Positions 39,869-50,195 of a DNA stretch of 51,184 bases are shown one piece after another. Source of the DNA: an uncultured Bacilli bacterium (GTDB taxonomy: Bacteria; Bacillota_I; Bacilli_A; RF39; UBA660). The stretch is taken from assembly GCA_947623625.1 (NCBI GenBank), contig CANQHD010000003.1, forward strand, positions 1-51,184, read 5' to 3'. Positions within the stretch are counted from its first letter, which is position 1. Every line of letters begins with the position of its first letter. A program made the translations under genes and the position numbers. The notes under the pieces are model-generated. The model saw only the letters and a program-made list of their open reading frames with translations. It was not told the DNA's origin and made no database searches.

Positions 39869-40480
39869 TTATTTTGTAGCTTTCTCAGGAAGAATTAAGT
39901 CTTTATTAATTTGATAATATTCAATCATAGATAAAACACTCATAATCGTTGCGAAATAAAGAAGAAAATCTGAAACACGTATTCCTATATATTCAAACGG
40001 TAAATTGTAAAAAAAAGTTAAAACCAATCCAACCATCATAGAAGCAGTTTTTAACTTTCCTGAAAAGACTGCTGCTTGAACTTTTCCTTTTCTTCCCGCT
40101 TCCATTTTAATAGCATCTACAACTGTATCTCTAAAAATAATCACAACAGGAATCCAAGATGGAATAAAACCTTGAACTGCAAGAACAACTAAGATTGGAT
40201 TTACCAATAACTTATCAGCTATCGCATCTAACATTTTTCCAAGGTCTGTTACTTGATTATTTTTTCTTGCTAAATATCCATCTAGAAAATCAGTCAATGA
40301 TGCAATGATAAAAAGAACACCCGCAATAATATATTCTATTTCTAGATAGAGTCCATGCACCATTATTTTTGGAAATTCTATACCAATTGAATAGAATGGA
40401 AACAAGAGTAATATCAAAATAAATAAAGTCAAAATAATTCTTACAATCGTTAACTTAGTAGGTGTATTCACTTTCAACAC
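39869..40480 (-). CDS. pgsA: CDP-diacylglycerol-glycerol-3-phosphate 3-phosphatidyltransferase
   Basis: SLTDFLDGYLARKNNQVTDLGKMLDAIADKLL motif. Confidence 0.94.
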   Translation of the reverse strand: MLKVNTPTKLTIVRIILTLFILILLLFPFYSIGIEFPKIMVHGLYLEIEYIIAGVLFIIASLTDFLDGYLARKNNQVTDLGKMLDAIADKLLVNPILVVLAVQGFIPSWIPVVIIFRDTVVDAIKMEAGRKGKVQAAVFSGKLKTASMMVGLVLTFFYNLPFEYIGIRVSDFLLYFATIMSVLSMIEYYQINKDLILPEKATK

Positions 40481-40940
40481 TTCCTTTCAATTCAGATGTT
40501 CGAATGGGCTCTTTGTTAATTTCCTTAATCACAATAATAACAATTAACAAAATAAACAAAAAAATCATCAATGTCAAAACAATTGGGGCATAATTTATTT
40601 TTCTTTTATGTTCTATTGTGTAAGGAGAAATCACTTTTTTCTTCTCATCTTCTTCTTTCATTTTCTTGGCTTCTAATATATCTTGCAATGAAATTTTTGA
40701 AGTATGTTCAAATAAAAAATCATTAAATTCTTCTGTCACATCTTCCTTATTTAGCCCTAAATATTTGGCGTAGTCTTGTAAAAGGTGTCTTAAATGATAG
40801 ATATCTTTAAATGCTTTTGTATTACCGCTTTCCATATTTTCAAGTTCTAATGCAGAAAGATTTAAATCTTCACTTGCCTCTTCAATACTTACACCATGAC
40901 TTTTTCTAACATCTTTTAAATAGGCTCCTAATTCTTTCAT
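40455..40940 (-). CDS. RodZ/YmfM-like HTH membrane protein
   Basis: N-terminal HTH LGAYLKDVRKSHGVSIEEASEDLNLS…; C-proximal TM; upstream of pgsA. Confidence 0.85.
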   Translation of the reverse strand: MKELGAYLKDVRKSHGVSIEEASEDLNLSALELENMESGNTKAFKDIYHLRHLLQDYAKYLGLNKEDVTEEFNDFLFEHTSKISLQDILEAKKMKEEDEKKKVISPYTIEHKRKINYAPIVLTLMIFLFILLIVIIVIKEINKEPIRTSELKGSVESEYTY

Positions 40941-40964
40941 GCCTCACCTCTATTCAATCAAAAA

Positions 40965-41309
40965 AACATTTCATAAGCCATGTTCTGTTCCTAATAATTA
41001 GGTGGCAAACATTTATCTACCAGTTTCCTAGTCTCTAACGCCATTCAAATTCTTTTGTTAGAGTTCCCCTACCAAAATTTGGGTTTCTCACTCGTGGGGT
41101 TTACCTCGTTTCACTTCTTCGTTTCCAAAGAATTCGTCACTGTGGCACGTTATCAAAACCGCAATAGATTTCTCCTTAGCGATTTTTTTGCCGTTAGATT
41201 TCTCTACCTTAGGTTATTTTTTCCCTAAGCACGAACACTACTACCATCTCAGGTAAGTGTGAGCATGGACTTTCCTCTACTTTTATAAAGCAGCGTTTGC
41301 CGAAATGTT
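40965..41309 (-). ncRNA. rnpB: RNase P RNA, Bacillus-type (class B)
   Basis: Minus strand contains TAGAGGAAAGTCCATGCTCACAC, GAGAAACCCAAATTTTGGTAGGGGAACTC and ACAGAACATGGCTTAT; P1 formed by AACATTTC/GAAATGTT; next to gpsB as in B. subtilis. Confidence 0.96.
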
Positions 41310-41634
41310 ATTCTTCTTTTCCATAGACCATTTTTTCAAGCTGTGATAAACGCTTTAAAATATCGACATTATTAACATCACTCATATCTTGATTCTTGGC
41401 AATTTCTACATTCATCCTTGCATTGCGCAGTTCTTGTTTTAAATTCATAATCTCTTTTAACAACTCTGATTTTTCTTGTTCTAAATGATTAATAATATTA
41501 AAGAACTGTTCATAGTCTCCAATCACAATATCTAAAAATTGGTCAACTTCTTTTAATCGATATCCTCTTGTATCAATTTTAAACTCTTTTTCTAGAATTT
41601 CTTGTGGAGAGAGTGTAATCTTATTTTGATACAT
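41308..41634 (-). CDS. gpsB: Cell division protein GpsB/DivIVA-domain protein
   Basis: LSPQEILEKEFKIDTRGYRLKEVDQFLDIVIGDYEQF. Confidence 0.93.
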   Translation of the reverse strand: MYQNKITLSPQEILEKEFKIDTRGYRLKEVDQFLDIVIGDYEQFFNIINHLEQEKSELLKEIMNLKQELRNARMNVEIAKNQDMSDVNNVDILKRLSQLEKMVYGKEE

Positions 41635-41679
41635 ACCATCACCAATCCCTTTAATACTATTATTCTACTTTAAAGGAGC

Positions 41680-41802
41680 CTATTTGTCAATCAATTTAGA
41701 TGGAATGGATGCGAGTAATTTTCTCGTTTGCTCTTCCCTTAAAACGAATTTTATTTGTTCATGCATTTGATTTAATAAATAAACAACTTCTTTTGTTTTC
41801 AT
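41680..41802 (-). CDS. 40-aa small ORF
   Basis: MKTKEVVYLLNQMHEQIKFVLREEQTRKLLASIPSKLIDK*; SD-like AGGTGGTG upstream. Confidence 0.45.
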   Translation of the reverse strand: MKTKEVVYLLNQMHEQIKFVLREEQTRKLLASIPSKLIDK

Positions 41803-41948
41803 TGAAAGTCACCACCTATTGAAGACTTTACTATAAGGATACAAAAAGATGCAATAAATTCGACAAAAGATATGTTTTTTCAACAAAATAATTGACGAAA
41901 AGAAAAAAATTTTGTATTGTAATAGCTAATTAAAGGAATTGGTGATTT

Positions 41949-42590
41949 ATGAATTTGAATGCTTCATTAAGTAATTTTATTAATAATGAAGGTGAAAAAA
42001 AACTTTTAAGTCTTTTTGATAAAGATTTTGTACTTGATAAAGAAAAAGCTATTTTGATCTGTCAAAGGCAACAAAAGATAAGTTATCCAGAAATTCATAT
42101 AACTCCTAAGAATATTCAAATTGAGACAGATAATTTTTCTTATATAATCCAAAAAAGAAAAGAAAAAAGCGACTATATTTGCTATCTTGAAGATAAGAAA
42201 AAAGATGCGACAATTTCACTTAGAAGATATCTTGATGAAGAGGATCGAGAAGAATTTATTTTATCAAGAAAATTTTTTCAAGAAAGTACTACTCGTGATG
42301 ATTTAGTTGAATCTTCAGTTCATTTAGCTCCTCACCATATTTCTTTTGAATCTCATTTAGTGGAAAGTCAGATTTCTTGTTTTGAAATCGGATGTATGAG
42401 AGTGAAAACTTACCGAATTTCTCAAGAAGGAAAAATGCGTGGTATTTTACGTCCTTTCTATCAAAATCAACAAAATTTAATGATTTTTTTAGAACAACAA
42501 TATGGAATTTTAAAAGATGTTTCATCTTATCTTCTTCCGCATCGATTTGAAGATTTTGCTGGAAAACCATGGTTGAAAATTTATAAGTAA
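41949..42590 (+). CDS. Hypothetical protein
   Basis: ORF 213 aa preceded by GGTGATTT and followed by a strong terminator. Confidence 0.7.
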   Translation: MNLNASLSNFINNEGEKKLLSLFDKDFVLDKEKAILICQRQQKISYPEIHITPKNIQIETDNFSYIIQKRKEKSDYICYLEDKKKDATISLRRYLDEEDREEFILSRKFFQESTTRDDLVESSVHLAPHHISFESHLVESQISCFEIGCMRVKTYRISQEGKMRGILRPFYQNQQNLMIFLEQQYGILKDVSSYLLPHRFEDFAGKPWLKIYK

Positions 42591-42612
42591 GCCACTAAAA
42601 ATATATCGGAAC

Positions 42613-42640
42613 TTTCTACAAATTGTAGAAATTTTTTTTC
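42613..42640 (+). terminator. Intrinsic terminator
   Basis: TTTCTACAAATTGTAGAAATTTTTTTTC. Confidence 0.85.
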
Positions 42641-42668
42641 CTTTATGTTATGATATAGAATAGGTGAT

Positions 42669-43259
42669 GTGATGAATTATCCTGGTGGTGTTGTACAAAC
42701 AAATACACATATAGTTAATTACAAAAATAGAGGAATGAACTTAGAAGAGGATTTAAATGAGTCCAATCGATACTATCAACAACAGGATATCGCATATATT
42801 TATAAGAAGCCGACTCCTATTCAAATTACAAAGGTGGAGTATCCTTCAAGAAAAAATGCTGTGATTAAAGAAGCTTATTTTAAAGAACCTTCTACCACGG
42901 ATTACAATGGAATATATCGAAAATATTATATTGATTTTGAAGCCAAAGAAACGAAAAATTCTACTTCCTTCCCTCTTTCAAATATTCATCCTCATCAAAT
43001 AAAACATTTAAAAAACATATTAAGACATGGTGGTATTGCCTTTTTAATTATCAGATTTACAACAAAGAATGAAACATATTTATTAGATGGAAATGATTTT
43101 TTTCTCTTTTTAGAAAACGAGAATAGAAAATCCATTCCTTATTCCTATTTCTTAGAAAAAGGGAAAAAAATCCCTTTTGGATATCATCCAAGACTTCCTT
43201 ATTTAAAAGTAGTGGATGAAATAATTGGAGGAAGTTATGAAAGCAAAGAAAACAAGTGA
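42669..43259 (+). CDS. recU: Holliday junction resolvase RecU
   Basis: YPSRKNAVIKEAYFKEPSTTDYNGIYRKYYIDFEAKETKN…FPLSNIHPHQIKHL; upstream of PBP1. Confidence 0.95.
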   Translation: MMNYPGGVVQTNTHIVNYKNRGMNLEEDLNESNRYYQQQDIAYIYKKPTPIQITKVEYPSRKNAVIKEAYFKEPSTTDYNGIYRKYYIDFEAKETKNSTSFPLSNIHPHQIKHLKNILRHGGIAFLIIRFTTKNETYLLDGNDFFLFLENENRKSIPYSYFLEKGKKIPFGYHPRLPYLKVVDEIIGGSYESKENK

Positions 43260-46140
43260 AAAAAATAAAAAAGTTGTTAAGTCAGTTAAGACAAAAACAA
43301 GAACTGAACGAAAAGAGCCTATCAAAAAAACAAAAACAGATCCAAAAATAATTTGCATACTTTTACTTGGGTTTATTTTATTAATGGTCATTAGTTATTT
43401 CACTCTAGGATTATTGATGAGCATTTTTATGGGTGTGGGTATTTTGCTCATACTTGGGATTTCAAAATTGCTAGATAAAACCAAGAATAATCCTAAAAAA
43501 AGAAAAGTCTTGAATATCATTTTAATTATTTTTCTTTCTTTTGCCATTTTAGGAGCCATTTTGGTTTGTTGTTTCTTTATCTATATTGTCAGTTCCGCTC
43601 CTGCATTTAAAGCCGAATTACTCAATCCGGATGAGATGAGCATTATGTATGATGCGGATGGAAATGAAATTGCAAAAATGGGTGGAGAACTTCGAACTAA
43701 AATCAGTTATGAACAACTTCCACAAGTCTTTATTGATGCTTTAGTAGCAACAGAAGATTCACGCTACTTTCAACATAATGGATTTGATGCTCCAAGATTT
43801 TTAAAAGCTTCTTTAGGACAGCTTGCAGGTCACAGTGATGCAGGCGGTGCTTCTACTATATCAATGCAAGTCATTAAAAACAGAATAACTGGTTCTGAAA
43901 GCGAAGGAATGGAAGGAATCATTCGAAAGTTTACAGATATTTATTTAGCCATCTTTAAATTAGAAAAGAATTATACAAAAGAACAAATTTTAGAGTTTTA
44001 TGTCAACAATCACTTGCTTGGTGGAAATGTCTGGGGAATTCAACAAGCATCACAAGCTTACTTTAGTAAAGATGTAGAGGACTTAAATTTAAGTGAAGCT
44101 GCAACTCTTGCTGGAATGTTTAAATCCCCTAACTATTATAGACCGCATGTTAACCCTAAAAATGCAACTGCAAGACGGGATACTGTTCTTTATTTAATGG
44201 AACTTCATGGCTATATTACACATGAAGAAAGAGAAGTTGCCTCATCCATCCCAATGGAAGAACTCGTCAATGTCAATACAAATGCGATGACTTTTGGAAA
44301 TGCAGAATATCAAGGATATATTGATACAGTTGTTGAAGAAATTAAAGATAAATATAATGGATTAAATCCTTATACAACGCCTATGCTTATTTATACCAAT
44401 ATGGTTCGTTCTAAACAAGATGCTGTTAACAGAGTTATGAGCGGTGAAGGCGGATTTACTTGGATGAATGATGTCATTCAAGGTGGTGTTGCAGTACTGG
44501 ACGCTACAAATGCTAAAATTCAAGCCATTGGTGCAGAGCGACCCAATAATAATGAAGTAAGACACAATTATGCCTTTAGTATGACACGACAGCCAGGTTC
44601 AACAGCAAAGCCTCTTTTCGATTATGGACCTGCATTTGAATATTATAACTGGTCTACTTATGGGCAAAATGATGGAAATGATAATTATACAACATTAGTG
44701 GATGAGCCTTATTCTTATAGCAATGGACAGCAAATGGGAAACTGGGATGGAAATTATATGGGAAATATGACAATTCGAAGTGCCCTTTCTCTTTCAAGAA
44801 ATATTCCAGCTTTAAAAACATTCCAAGCTGTCAGTGCAAGTGATAATGGTGCTGGTAATAAGAAAATTTTGGAATTTGTTACCAATTTAGGAATTACACC
44901 AGAAGAAGAAAATGGACGTCTTCATGAAGCGCATTCAATTGGAGCATTTGATCCCGGTGTTTCTCCAGTTATTTTAGCTGCTGCCTACTCTGCTTTTGCA
45001 AATGGTGGAACATATCACGAACCTTATTCTGTTGATCATTTAGTGATTCGTGGTACTGGAGAAGAAAAGAAGCATGAAGAAGTCAAGCGTCAAGCAATGA
45101 GTGATGCAACAGCTTTCATGATTACAAGTATTTTACAAAACGTTTCTCTTTATGGTAGTACAATTCCAAATGTTGCTGCTAAAACAGGAACCACAAACTA
45201 TCCAGCTGAAGTAAGAAGTCAATACGGTATGGCTGAAGATGCTGTTCGTGACTCTTGGGTTGTTGGTTATACCACAAAAACAGTGATTGGATCTTGGTAT
45301 GGATATACTGATCCTGATAGTACTTATTATTGTCGCACTGCTCTTTGTTCAAATCAACGTGACTTATTCTTTAGAGCCCTTGCAAATTCAGTCTTCGAAT
45401 CCAACAAAGAATCTTTCAAAGCCCCTGATAGTGTTGTCGGTATCCAAATTGGTGGTCGAACAGAGTACTTCAAGAAAGACCATGAACCTAAACGAGTGGA
45501 TAATGGCAAAATTGATACACCATCTAATTTAAAAGCCACCTACGATGCAAATAGTAAAAAAGTAACTATTTCTTGGAATGCAGTGAATCCAGTCACCGTT
45601 TTAAATTCTTATGGTGAATTTGGATACAATGTCTATTTCAATAATACACTTCTTGGATTTACAACTAAAACAAGCTATACCGTTTCAAACCCAACGACTC
45701 CATATGGTACTTATAAAGTTGTGGCAACCTTTAATAAATATAATGGCAATCAAAGTGAAGCAGCTACTTATACTTTATCGCAACCAAAAATGAATTTAGT
45801 TGTTGGACCAAGTACTATCAATATTGAAACTACAACAGGTTCAGCTACCGTTAATGATATTAAAAAACAAATCTATGTTAAAGACAGCGATAAAAATGTA
45901 ACGTCTTCAATAGAAATTATTTCTATTAGTGTAGATGGTAAAAATATGGCATTTACTAATACATTAAATGTTGGTACATATTCTGTTAAAGTGACTTTCA
46001 AATATCTTGGAGAGACAAAAACAAGTGCAAATATAACAGTCCATGTTAAACAAAAAAATACATCTTCTGCTGAAGGAACAGAAGGTGGTACAACTGGAAA
46101 TCAAGGATCAAGCAACAATAATCCACCATCTAATCCATAA
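43237..46140 (+). CDS. ponA: Class A penicillin-binding protein (PBP1a), C-terminal Fn3-like region and N/G/S tail
   Basis: Transglycosylase VATEDSRYFQHNGFD, transpeptidase TRQPGSTAKPL and AAKTGTTN. Confidence 0.95.
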   Translation: MKAKKTSEKNKKVVKSVKTKTRTERKEPIKKTKTDPKIICILLLGFILLMVISYFTLGLLMSIFMGVGILLILGISKLLDKTKNNPKKRKVLNIILIIFLSFAILGAILVCCFFIYIVSSAPAFKAELLNPDEMSIMYDADGNEIAKMGGELRTKISYEQLPQVFIDALVATEDSRYFQHNGFDAPRFLKASLGQLAGHSDAGGASTISMQVIKNRITGSESEGMEGIIRKFTDIYLAIFKLEKNYTKEQILEFYVNNHLLGGNVWGIQQASQAYFSKDVEDLNLSEAATLAGMFKSPNYYRPHVNPKNATARRDTVLYLMELHGYITHEEREVASSIPMEELVNVNTNAMTFGNAEYQGYIDTVVEEIKDKYNGLNPYTTPMLIYTNMVRSKQDAVNRVMSGEGGFTWMNDVIQGGVAVLDATNAKIQAIGAERPNNNEVRHNYAFSMTRQPGSTAKPLFDYGPAFEYYNWSTYGQNDGNDNYTTLVDEPYSYSNGQQMGNWDGNYMGNMTIRSALSLSRNIPALKTFQAVSASDNGAGNKKILEFVTNLGITPEEENGRLHEAHSIGAFDPGVSPVILAAAYSAFANGGTYHEPYSVDHLVIRGTGEEKKHEEVKRQAMSDATAFMITSILQNVSLYGSTIPNVAAKTGTTNYPAEVRSQYGMAEDAVRDSWVVGYTTKTVIGSWYGYTDPDSTYYCRTALCSNQRDLFFRALANSVFESNKESFKAPDSVVGIQIGGRTEYFKKDHEPKRVDNGKIDTPSNLKATYDANSKKVTISWNAVNPVTVLNSYGEFGYNVYFNNTLLGFTTKTSYTVSNPTTPYGTYKVVATFNKYNGNQSEAATYTLSQPKMNLVVGPSTINIETTTGSATVNDIKKQIYVKDSDKNVTSSIEIISISVDGKNMAFTNTLNVGTYSVKVTFKYLGETKTSANITVHVKQKNTSSAEGTEGGTTGNQGSSNNNPPSNP

Positions 46141-46172
46141 AAAAAGAGCTCATGCTAAGAGTTCTTTTTCTT
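46140..46172. terminator. Possible bidirectional terminator between PBP1a and nth
   Basis: AAAAAAGAGCTCatgctaAGAGTTCTTTTTC. Confidence 0.5.
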
Positions 46173-46799
46173 TTCCTGTTTTGATCTTCGACAAATTTCT
46201 TTTAAAGGGCAATCATTACAAAGTGGCTTAACAGCCTTACAATAATACCTCCCAAATAATACCATCTGCAAATGGCGTTTTCCCCAAACATCTTTGGAAA
46301 ATTTTTTCATAAGACGCTCTTCAACATGATATGGACTATCTTTTAAAGCTGCTAAGTAAAGTCTTTTACTTACTCTTTCTACATGAGTATCAACAGCAAT
46401 TGCAGGATAATTATAAAGTTCTGATAAAACAACATTAACTGTTTTTCTTCCTACACCTGGTAATGATTCTAACTCTACTCTGTCTTTTGGTAAAACTCCA
46501 GAATAATCTTCATCTAGTCTTCTAGCAATCTCTTTCACATAATATGCTTTTTTTCGAAAGGAACCAATGGGTCTTAAAATTCGTTCTAAATCCTTTAATT
46601 CGGCTTCTTTTAAGTCTTTTAAAGTTGGATATTGACTAAATAAAATTGGGGTAACACTATTCACTCTTTTATCCGTACTTTGTGCACTTAAGACAACGGC
46701 AATCAACAATTCCCAATCACTATGATAAATCAGTTCACAATGCGGATTTGGAAATAATGTATCTAAATATTTTTCTATTTTTTCAACTTTTTCATTCAT
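46155..46799 (-). CDS. nth: Endonuclease III
   Basis: LSAQSTDKRVN; LPGVGRKTVNVVLSE; C-X6-C-X2-C-X5-C cluster CKAVKPLCNDCPLKEIC. Confidence 0.96.
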   Translation of the reverse strand: MNEKVEKIEKYLDTLFPNPHCELIYHSDWELLIAVVLSAQSTDKRVNSVTPILFSQYPTLKDLKEAELKDLERILRPIGSFRKKAYYVKEIARRLDEDYSGVLPKDRVELESLPGVGRKTVNVVLSELYNYPAIAVDTHVERVSKRLYLAALKDSPYHVEERLMKKFSKDVWGKRHLQMVLFGRYYCKAVKPLCNDCPLKEICRRSKQEKKKNS

Positions 46800-47463
46800 C
46801 TAAATCATCATCCTCAAACCAATTATATTCAAACACTTCAACTGGAGGTTCTTCCTTTCGATGATGGAGTTTTTTCTTTTCAACATCTTCCCTTGTCCGT
46901 ATTCCTTTCTTATCCCATTCATATAAAATTTTATCAATATAACGAAGATTGGTAACTCCATTGAACACAGATTCTTTAATAGCTTCTTCAATCACCTCTT
47001 CTTGAAATCCACTATCCAGCCATGCTTTTATAATCTCAAGTTCCATAGGACTTAAAGTGCGACCAAATTCTTGTTCAACAAGTTCAAAGATGTTACTTTT
47101 TGATACATCCTTTTGATTAATCTGTTCAAGAGCATATTCGACATATCGACGTTCAAAGTCTTCTAACGAAAGATAGTCTTCTAATATTCCCTTTTCGCCT
47201 TTAACTGTATTCATTCTCAGTAAATGTACATCTTCTAAGCTACTAATTGAAAGCATGACTTCTTTTGTTGTAAGAGCTAAATCTTCTCCTATTTCATTTG
47301 GATTTAATGGAAAAGTTTTTCCCTTATCTTTCAAATACATTAACATAATAAAATCATTCCATTCCAATTTCCATTTTTGCTTTAAAGGAAGCATACTTAA
47401 TGGAATTTGGATATTTTTTCCAGTTAGAAATGGTAATAACTTTTCTTGATTCATCCTTTTCAC
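46792..47463 (-). CDS. dnaD: DnaD-domain replication protein
   Basis: FELVEQEFGRTLSPMELEIIKAWLDSGFQEEVIEEAIKESVFNGVTNLRYIDKILYEWDKKGIRT. Confidence 0.95.
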   Translation of the reverse strand: MKRMNQEKLLPFLTGKNIQIPLSMLPLKQKWKLEWNDFIMLMYLKDKGKTFPLNPNEIGEDLALTTKEVMLSISSLEDVHLLRMNTVKGEKGILEDYLSLEDFERRYVEYALEQINQKDVSKSNIFELVEQEFGRTLSPMELEIIKAWLDSGFQEEVIEEAIKESVFNGVTNLRYIDKILYEWDKKGIRTREDVEKKKLHHRKEEPPVEVFEYNWFEDDDLDE

Positions 47464-47478
47464 CTTCTGTTTTCTCGG

Positions 47479-48573
47479 TTATACTATCATAGATTTATTG
47501 TTTAAACAATAGGAAATCAATGCTTCTTTTTGATTTTCTATATTTCTTAAAATCACTTGTTTTTCTAATAACTTAATCCACTGTTTTAAATAAGGTCCTG
47601 GTGGCTTATTAAATATTTTCAAAAGATCTCGTCCATTAACTGACAACTCCTGTAGTCTTTTAATAGGCAAGGCTTCGTATTTTTCTATAATTTCTTTTTT
47701 CGAAAGACCACACATTTCACCCGCAACGCTACTTGCATAAAGACCACATTGATAAATTGCATAATCTGAAAAATTCTCGTCTTTTACTTTTCTAATTTTC
47801 ATCATTAATTCTTTTTCATTTTTTGAAAATGGGTAAAGATTATCTACTTCTAAAAATGCCCATATACCAATACTTTGTGAGAAAAAATGAATATCTTTTA
47901 ACTTTTTTAAATGAAGAACTTTATCTAGTTCAAAGTAAAGTAATAAATGTATTCCGCCTTTCGCATTTGTTGAAGCAAATATTTTAGTCAATTCTTCTTT
48001 AATACGTTCTTTTGATAAGTAATTTAATAAGTATTTTGTTTGACGAATGGCATCTTCGACTTCTTTATCTAAATCAAAATTTAAAGTAGTAGCAAATCGT
48101 ATTGCTCTTAGTATTCGAAGAGCATCTTCTTCAAAGCTTTTTTTGCTTTCTTGAACTGTTTTTATTTTTTTTGTTTTTAAGTCTTCTTTAGCATTTAACA
48201 AATCTATAATTTTTCCATTTTTATCCATACAAAGAGTATTTACAGTAAAATCTCTTCTTAATAAATCTTCTTTGAGTGTCTTTATGTAAATAACTTCTCC
48301 AGGACGTCTATTTTTTTGATAGTTAAATTCTTTGCGAAAAGTAGTAATTTCAAAGCGAATTTGATTCACAATGATTGTAACAGATCCATATTCTGTAGTT
48401 GGCAAAATAGCATCTGGAAATATAGTATACAAGTCTTTTGGTGTTGCATCTGTTGTAATATCTATGTCATTTGACTCTATTCCAAGAAGAAAATTACGAA
48501 CAAATCCTCCTACAATATAAGCTTGATATCCTGATTCTTCTATTTTTTTTAGTATTTTTAATGTGACTTCTTT
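47479..48573 (-). CDS. cca: CCA-adding tRNA nucleotidyltransferase / poly(A) polymerase family
   Basis: YIVGGFVRNFLLGIESNDIDITTDATP; RRDFTVNTLCMD; EDALRILRAIRFA. Confidence 0.93.
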   Translation of the reverse strand, partial: KEVTLKILKKIEESGYQAYIVGGFVRNFLLGIESNDIDITTDATPKDLYTIFPDAILPTTEYGSVTIIVNQIRFEITTFRKEFNYQKNRRPGEVIYIKTLKEDLLRRDFTVNTLCMDKNGKIIDLLNAKEDLKTKKIKTVQESKKSFEEDALRILRAIRFATTLNFDLDKEVEDAIRQTKYLLNYLSKERIKEELTKIFASTNAKGGIHLLLYFELDKVLHLKKLKDIHFFSQSIGIWAFLEVDNLYPFSKNEKELMMKIRKVKDENFSDYAIYQCGLYASSVAGEMCGLSKKEIIEKYEALPIKRLQELSVNGRDLLKIFNKPPGPYLKQWIKLLEKQVILRNIENQKEALISYCLNNKSMIV

Positions 48574-48613
48574 CATCTTTAGTATCACCATCTTTATTAT
48601 ACTATAAATTAAC

Positions 48614-48645
48614 AAAGAAAAATCTCAAGAATGAACTTGAGACTT
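48614..48645 (-). terminator. Intrinsic terminator after hup
   Basis: GTCTCAAGTTCATTCTTGAGATTTTTC on minus strand. Confidence 0.8.
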
Positions 48646-48648
48646 CTT

Positions 48649-48924
48649 TTAAGCATTAACTGCTTCTTTTAATGCAGAACCTGCTTTAAATGAAACAGCT
48701 TTTCTAGCAGCAATGTGAACTGTTTCTCCTGTTTTTGGATTACGTCCTTCACGGGCAGCTCTTTCAGAAACATCAAATGTTCCAAAACCAACAAGTGGTA
48801 CTTTATCTCCTTGCTTCAAAGCTCCTGTAATTGCTTCAAATGTTGCATCGATTGCACGTGTTGCATCTGCTTTTGTAATTCCAGCTTTTTCAGCAACAGC
48901 TTCTACTAATTCAACTTTTTTCAT
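48649..48924 (-). CDS. hup: DNA-binding protein HU
   Basis: [52 protein letters not shown]. Confidence 0.97.
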   Translation of the reverse strand: MKKVELVEAVAEKAGITKADATRAIDATFEAITGALKQGDKVPLVGFGTFDVSERAAREGRNPKTGETVHIAARKAVSFKAGSALKEAVNA

Positions 48925-49028
48925 TTTTAATACTCCTCCCTATGTTTAAGCATATCATGCTTACATATTAAGAATAACATGTTAAATAGTAAAAAGCAAT
49001 ATAAAACAAGGGAAAAGTTTTTGTTTTT

Positions 49029-50195
49029 CTATAGGTCTGTAGGGATTTTTAAAGTCATACCTATCGAGAGAAGATCACTTGTTAATCCATTTGCTTCACG
49101 AATAGCATTCACAGTTGTTCCAAATTTCCTAGCAATTGTCCAAAGACTATCTCCTCTTTGAACGGTATATATTGTTGAAGGAGTTACAGGCGGTATATTA
49201 CTTTCTGTTGGTATGATTAAAACTTGTCCGATTTGAAGTAAGTTTGTAGTTAAGTTATTTGCTGTCTTTATATCATCTACACTGACACCAAATGTTTTAG
49301 CAATACTCCATAAGCTATCTCCTCTTTGAACAGTATATGTCGATGGAGTTGCAGGTGGCATGGGCTCTTCCTCGCGACTTGGGACTTTTAAAATTTGTCC
49401 GATTTGCAAAATATCACTTGTAAGGTTATTAATTGAACGAAGTTCATTAACAGTGGTATTAAATTCTCGAGCGATTGTCCATAGGCTATCTCCTCTTTGA
49501 ACAATATAGTCTTGCGTCGTTATAGAAGGTGGTTGATAATTGGAAGGAATTACCAATATTTGTCCTATTTGCAAGACGTCTGAGGTTAAATTGTTAGCAG
49601 CTTTTAACTCTTGAACTGTAATGTTAAAATCCCTGGCTATGCTCCATAAGCTATCCCCACTTTTCACCGTATAAGTTTGTCCTTCTTGAGATGGTGGAGA
49701 TGTGTCTAGTGGTTTTACACGAAGTGTTTGTCCTATTTGTAGAACATCTGTTGTTAGTTGATTCAAATCTCTTAATTGTTGTACCGTAAGTCCAAATTGT
49801 TGAGCAATACTATAAAGACTATCTCCTCTTTTTACCGTATAATATTCTCCCTCTTGTCCTTCTGGAGGAATATAGTTATAGCCACCATAATTTGCAACTG
49901 CTCGAACCACTCCTTCTACATAGTTTAGCAAATCATTTTGAAGTTTTTGTTGATCATTTGGATTGTCAATGAAACCATACTCTAGAAGCAATGATTGAGC
50001 AGGATCTGTATCCCGAATAATAAAGTAGTAATCTTGAAGAGGATTTTCTGGAAGACGTCTTTGATAATATCGTCTAGTCACTTGACCCTCCTGCCCAATT
50101 GCATCTAGGATATCTTTAGCAAGGGTGCTACTATTTCTTAAAGCGTAGACAACTTCTGCACCTTCGCCACCTGGGGATAGTCGCTGTGTAGTATT
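49029..50195 (-). pseudogene. 3' part of an N-acetylmuramoyl-L-alanine amidase with five LysM repeats, 5' part displaced by an insertion
   Basis: Open frame from ~50195 reads …GGEGAEVVYALRNSSTLAKDILDAIGQEGQVTRRYYQRRLPENPLQDYYFIIRDTDPAQSLLLEYGFIDN then 5x V(K/Q)(R/S)GDSL(Y/W)(S/T)IA LysM; catalytic N-terminus missing. Confidence 0.87.

Noticed and set aside
49060-49850. Tandem DNA repeats in the amidase region
   Set aside because: Explained by five LysM domains encoded in frame
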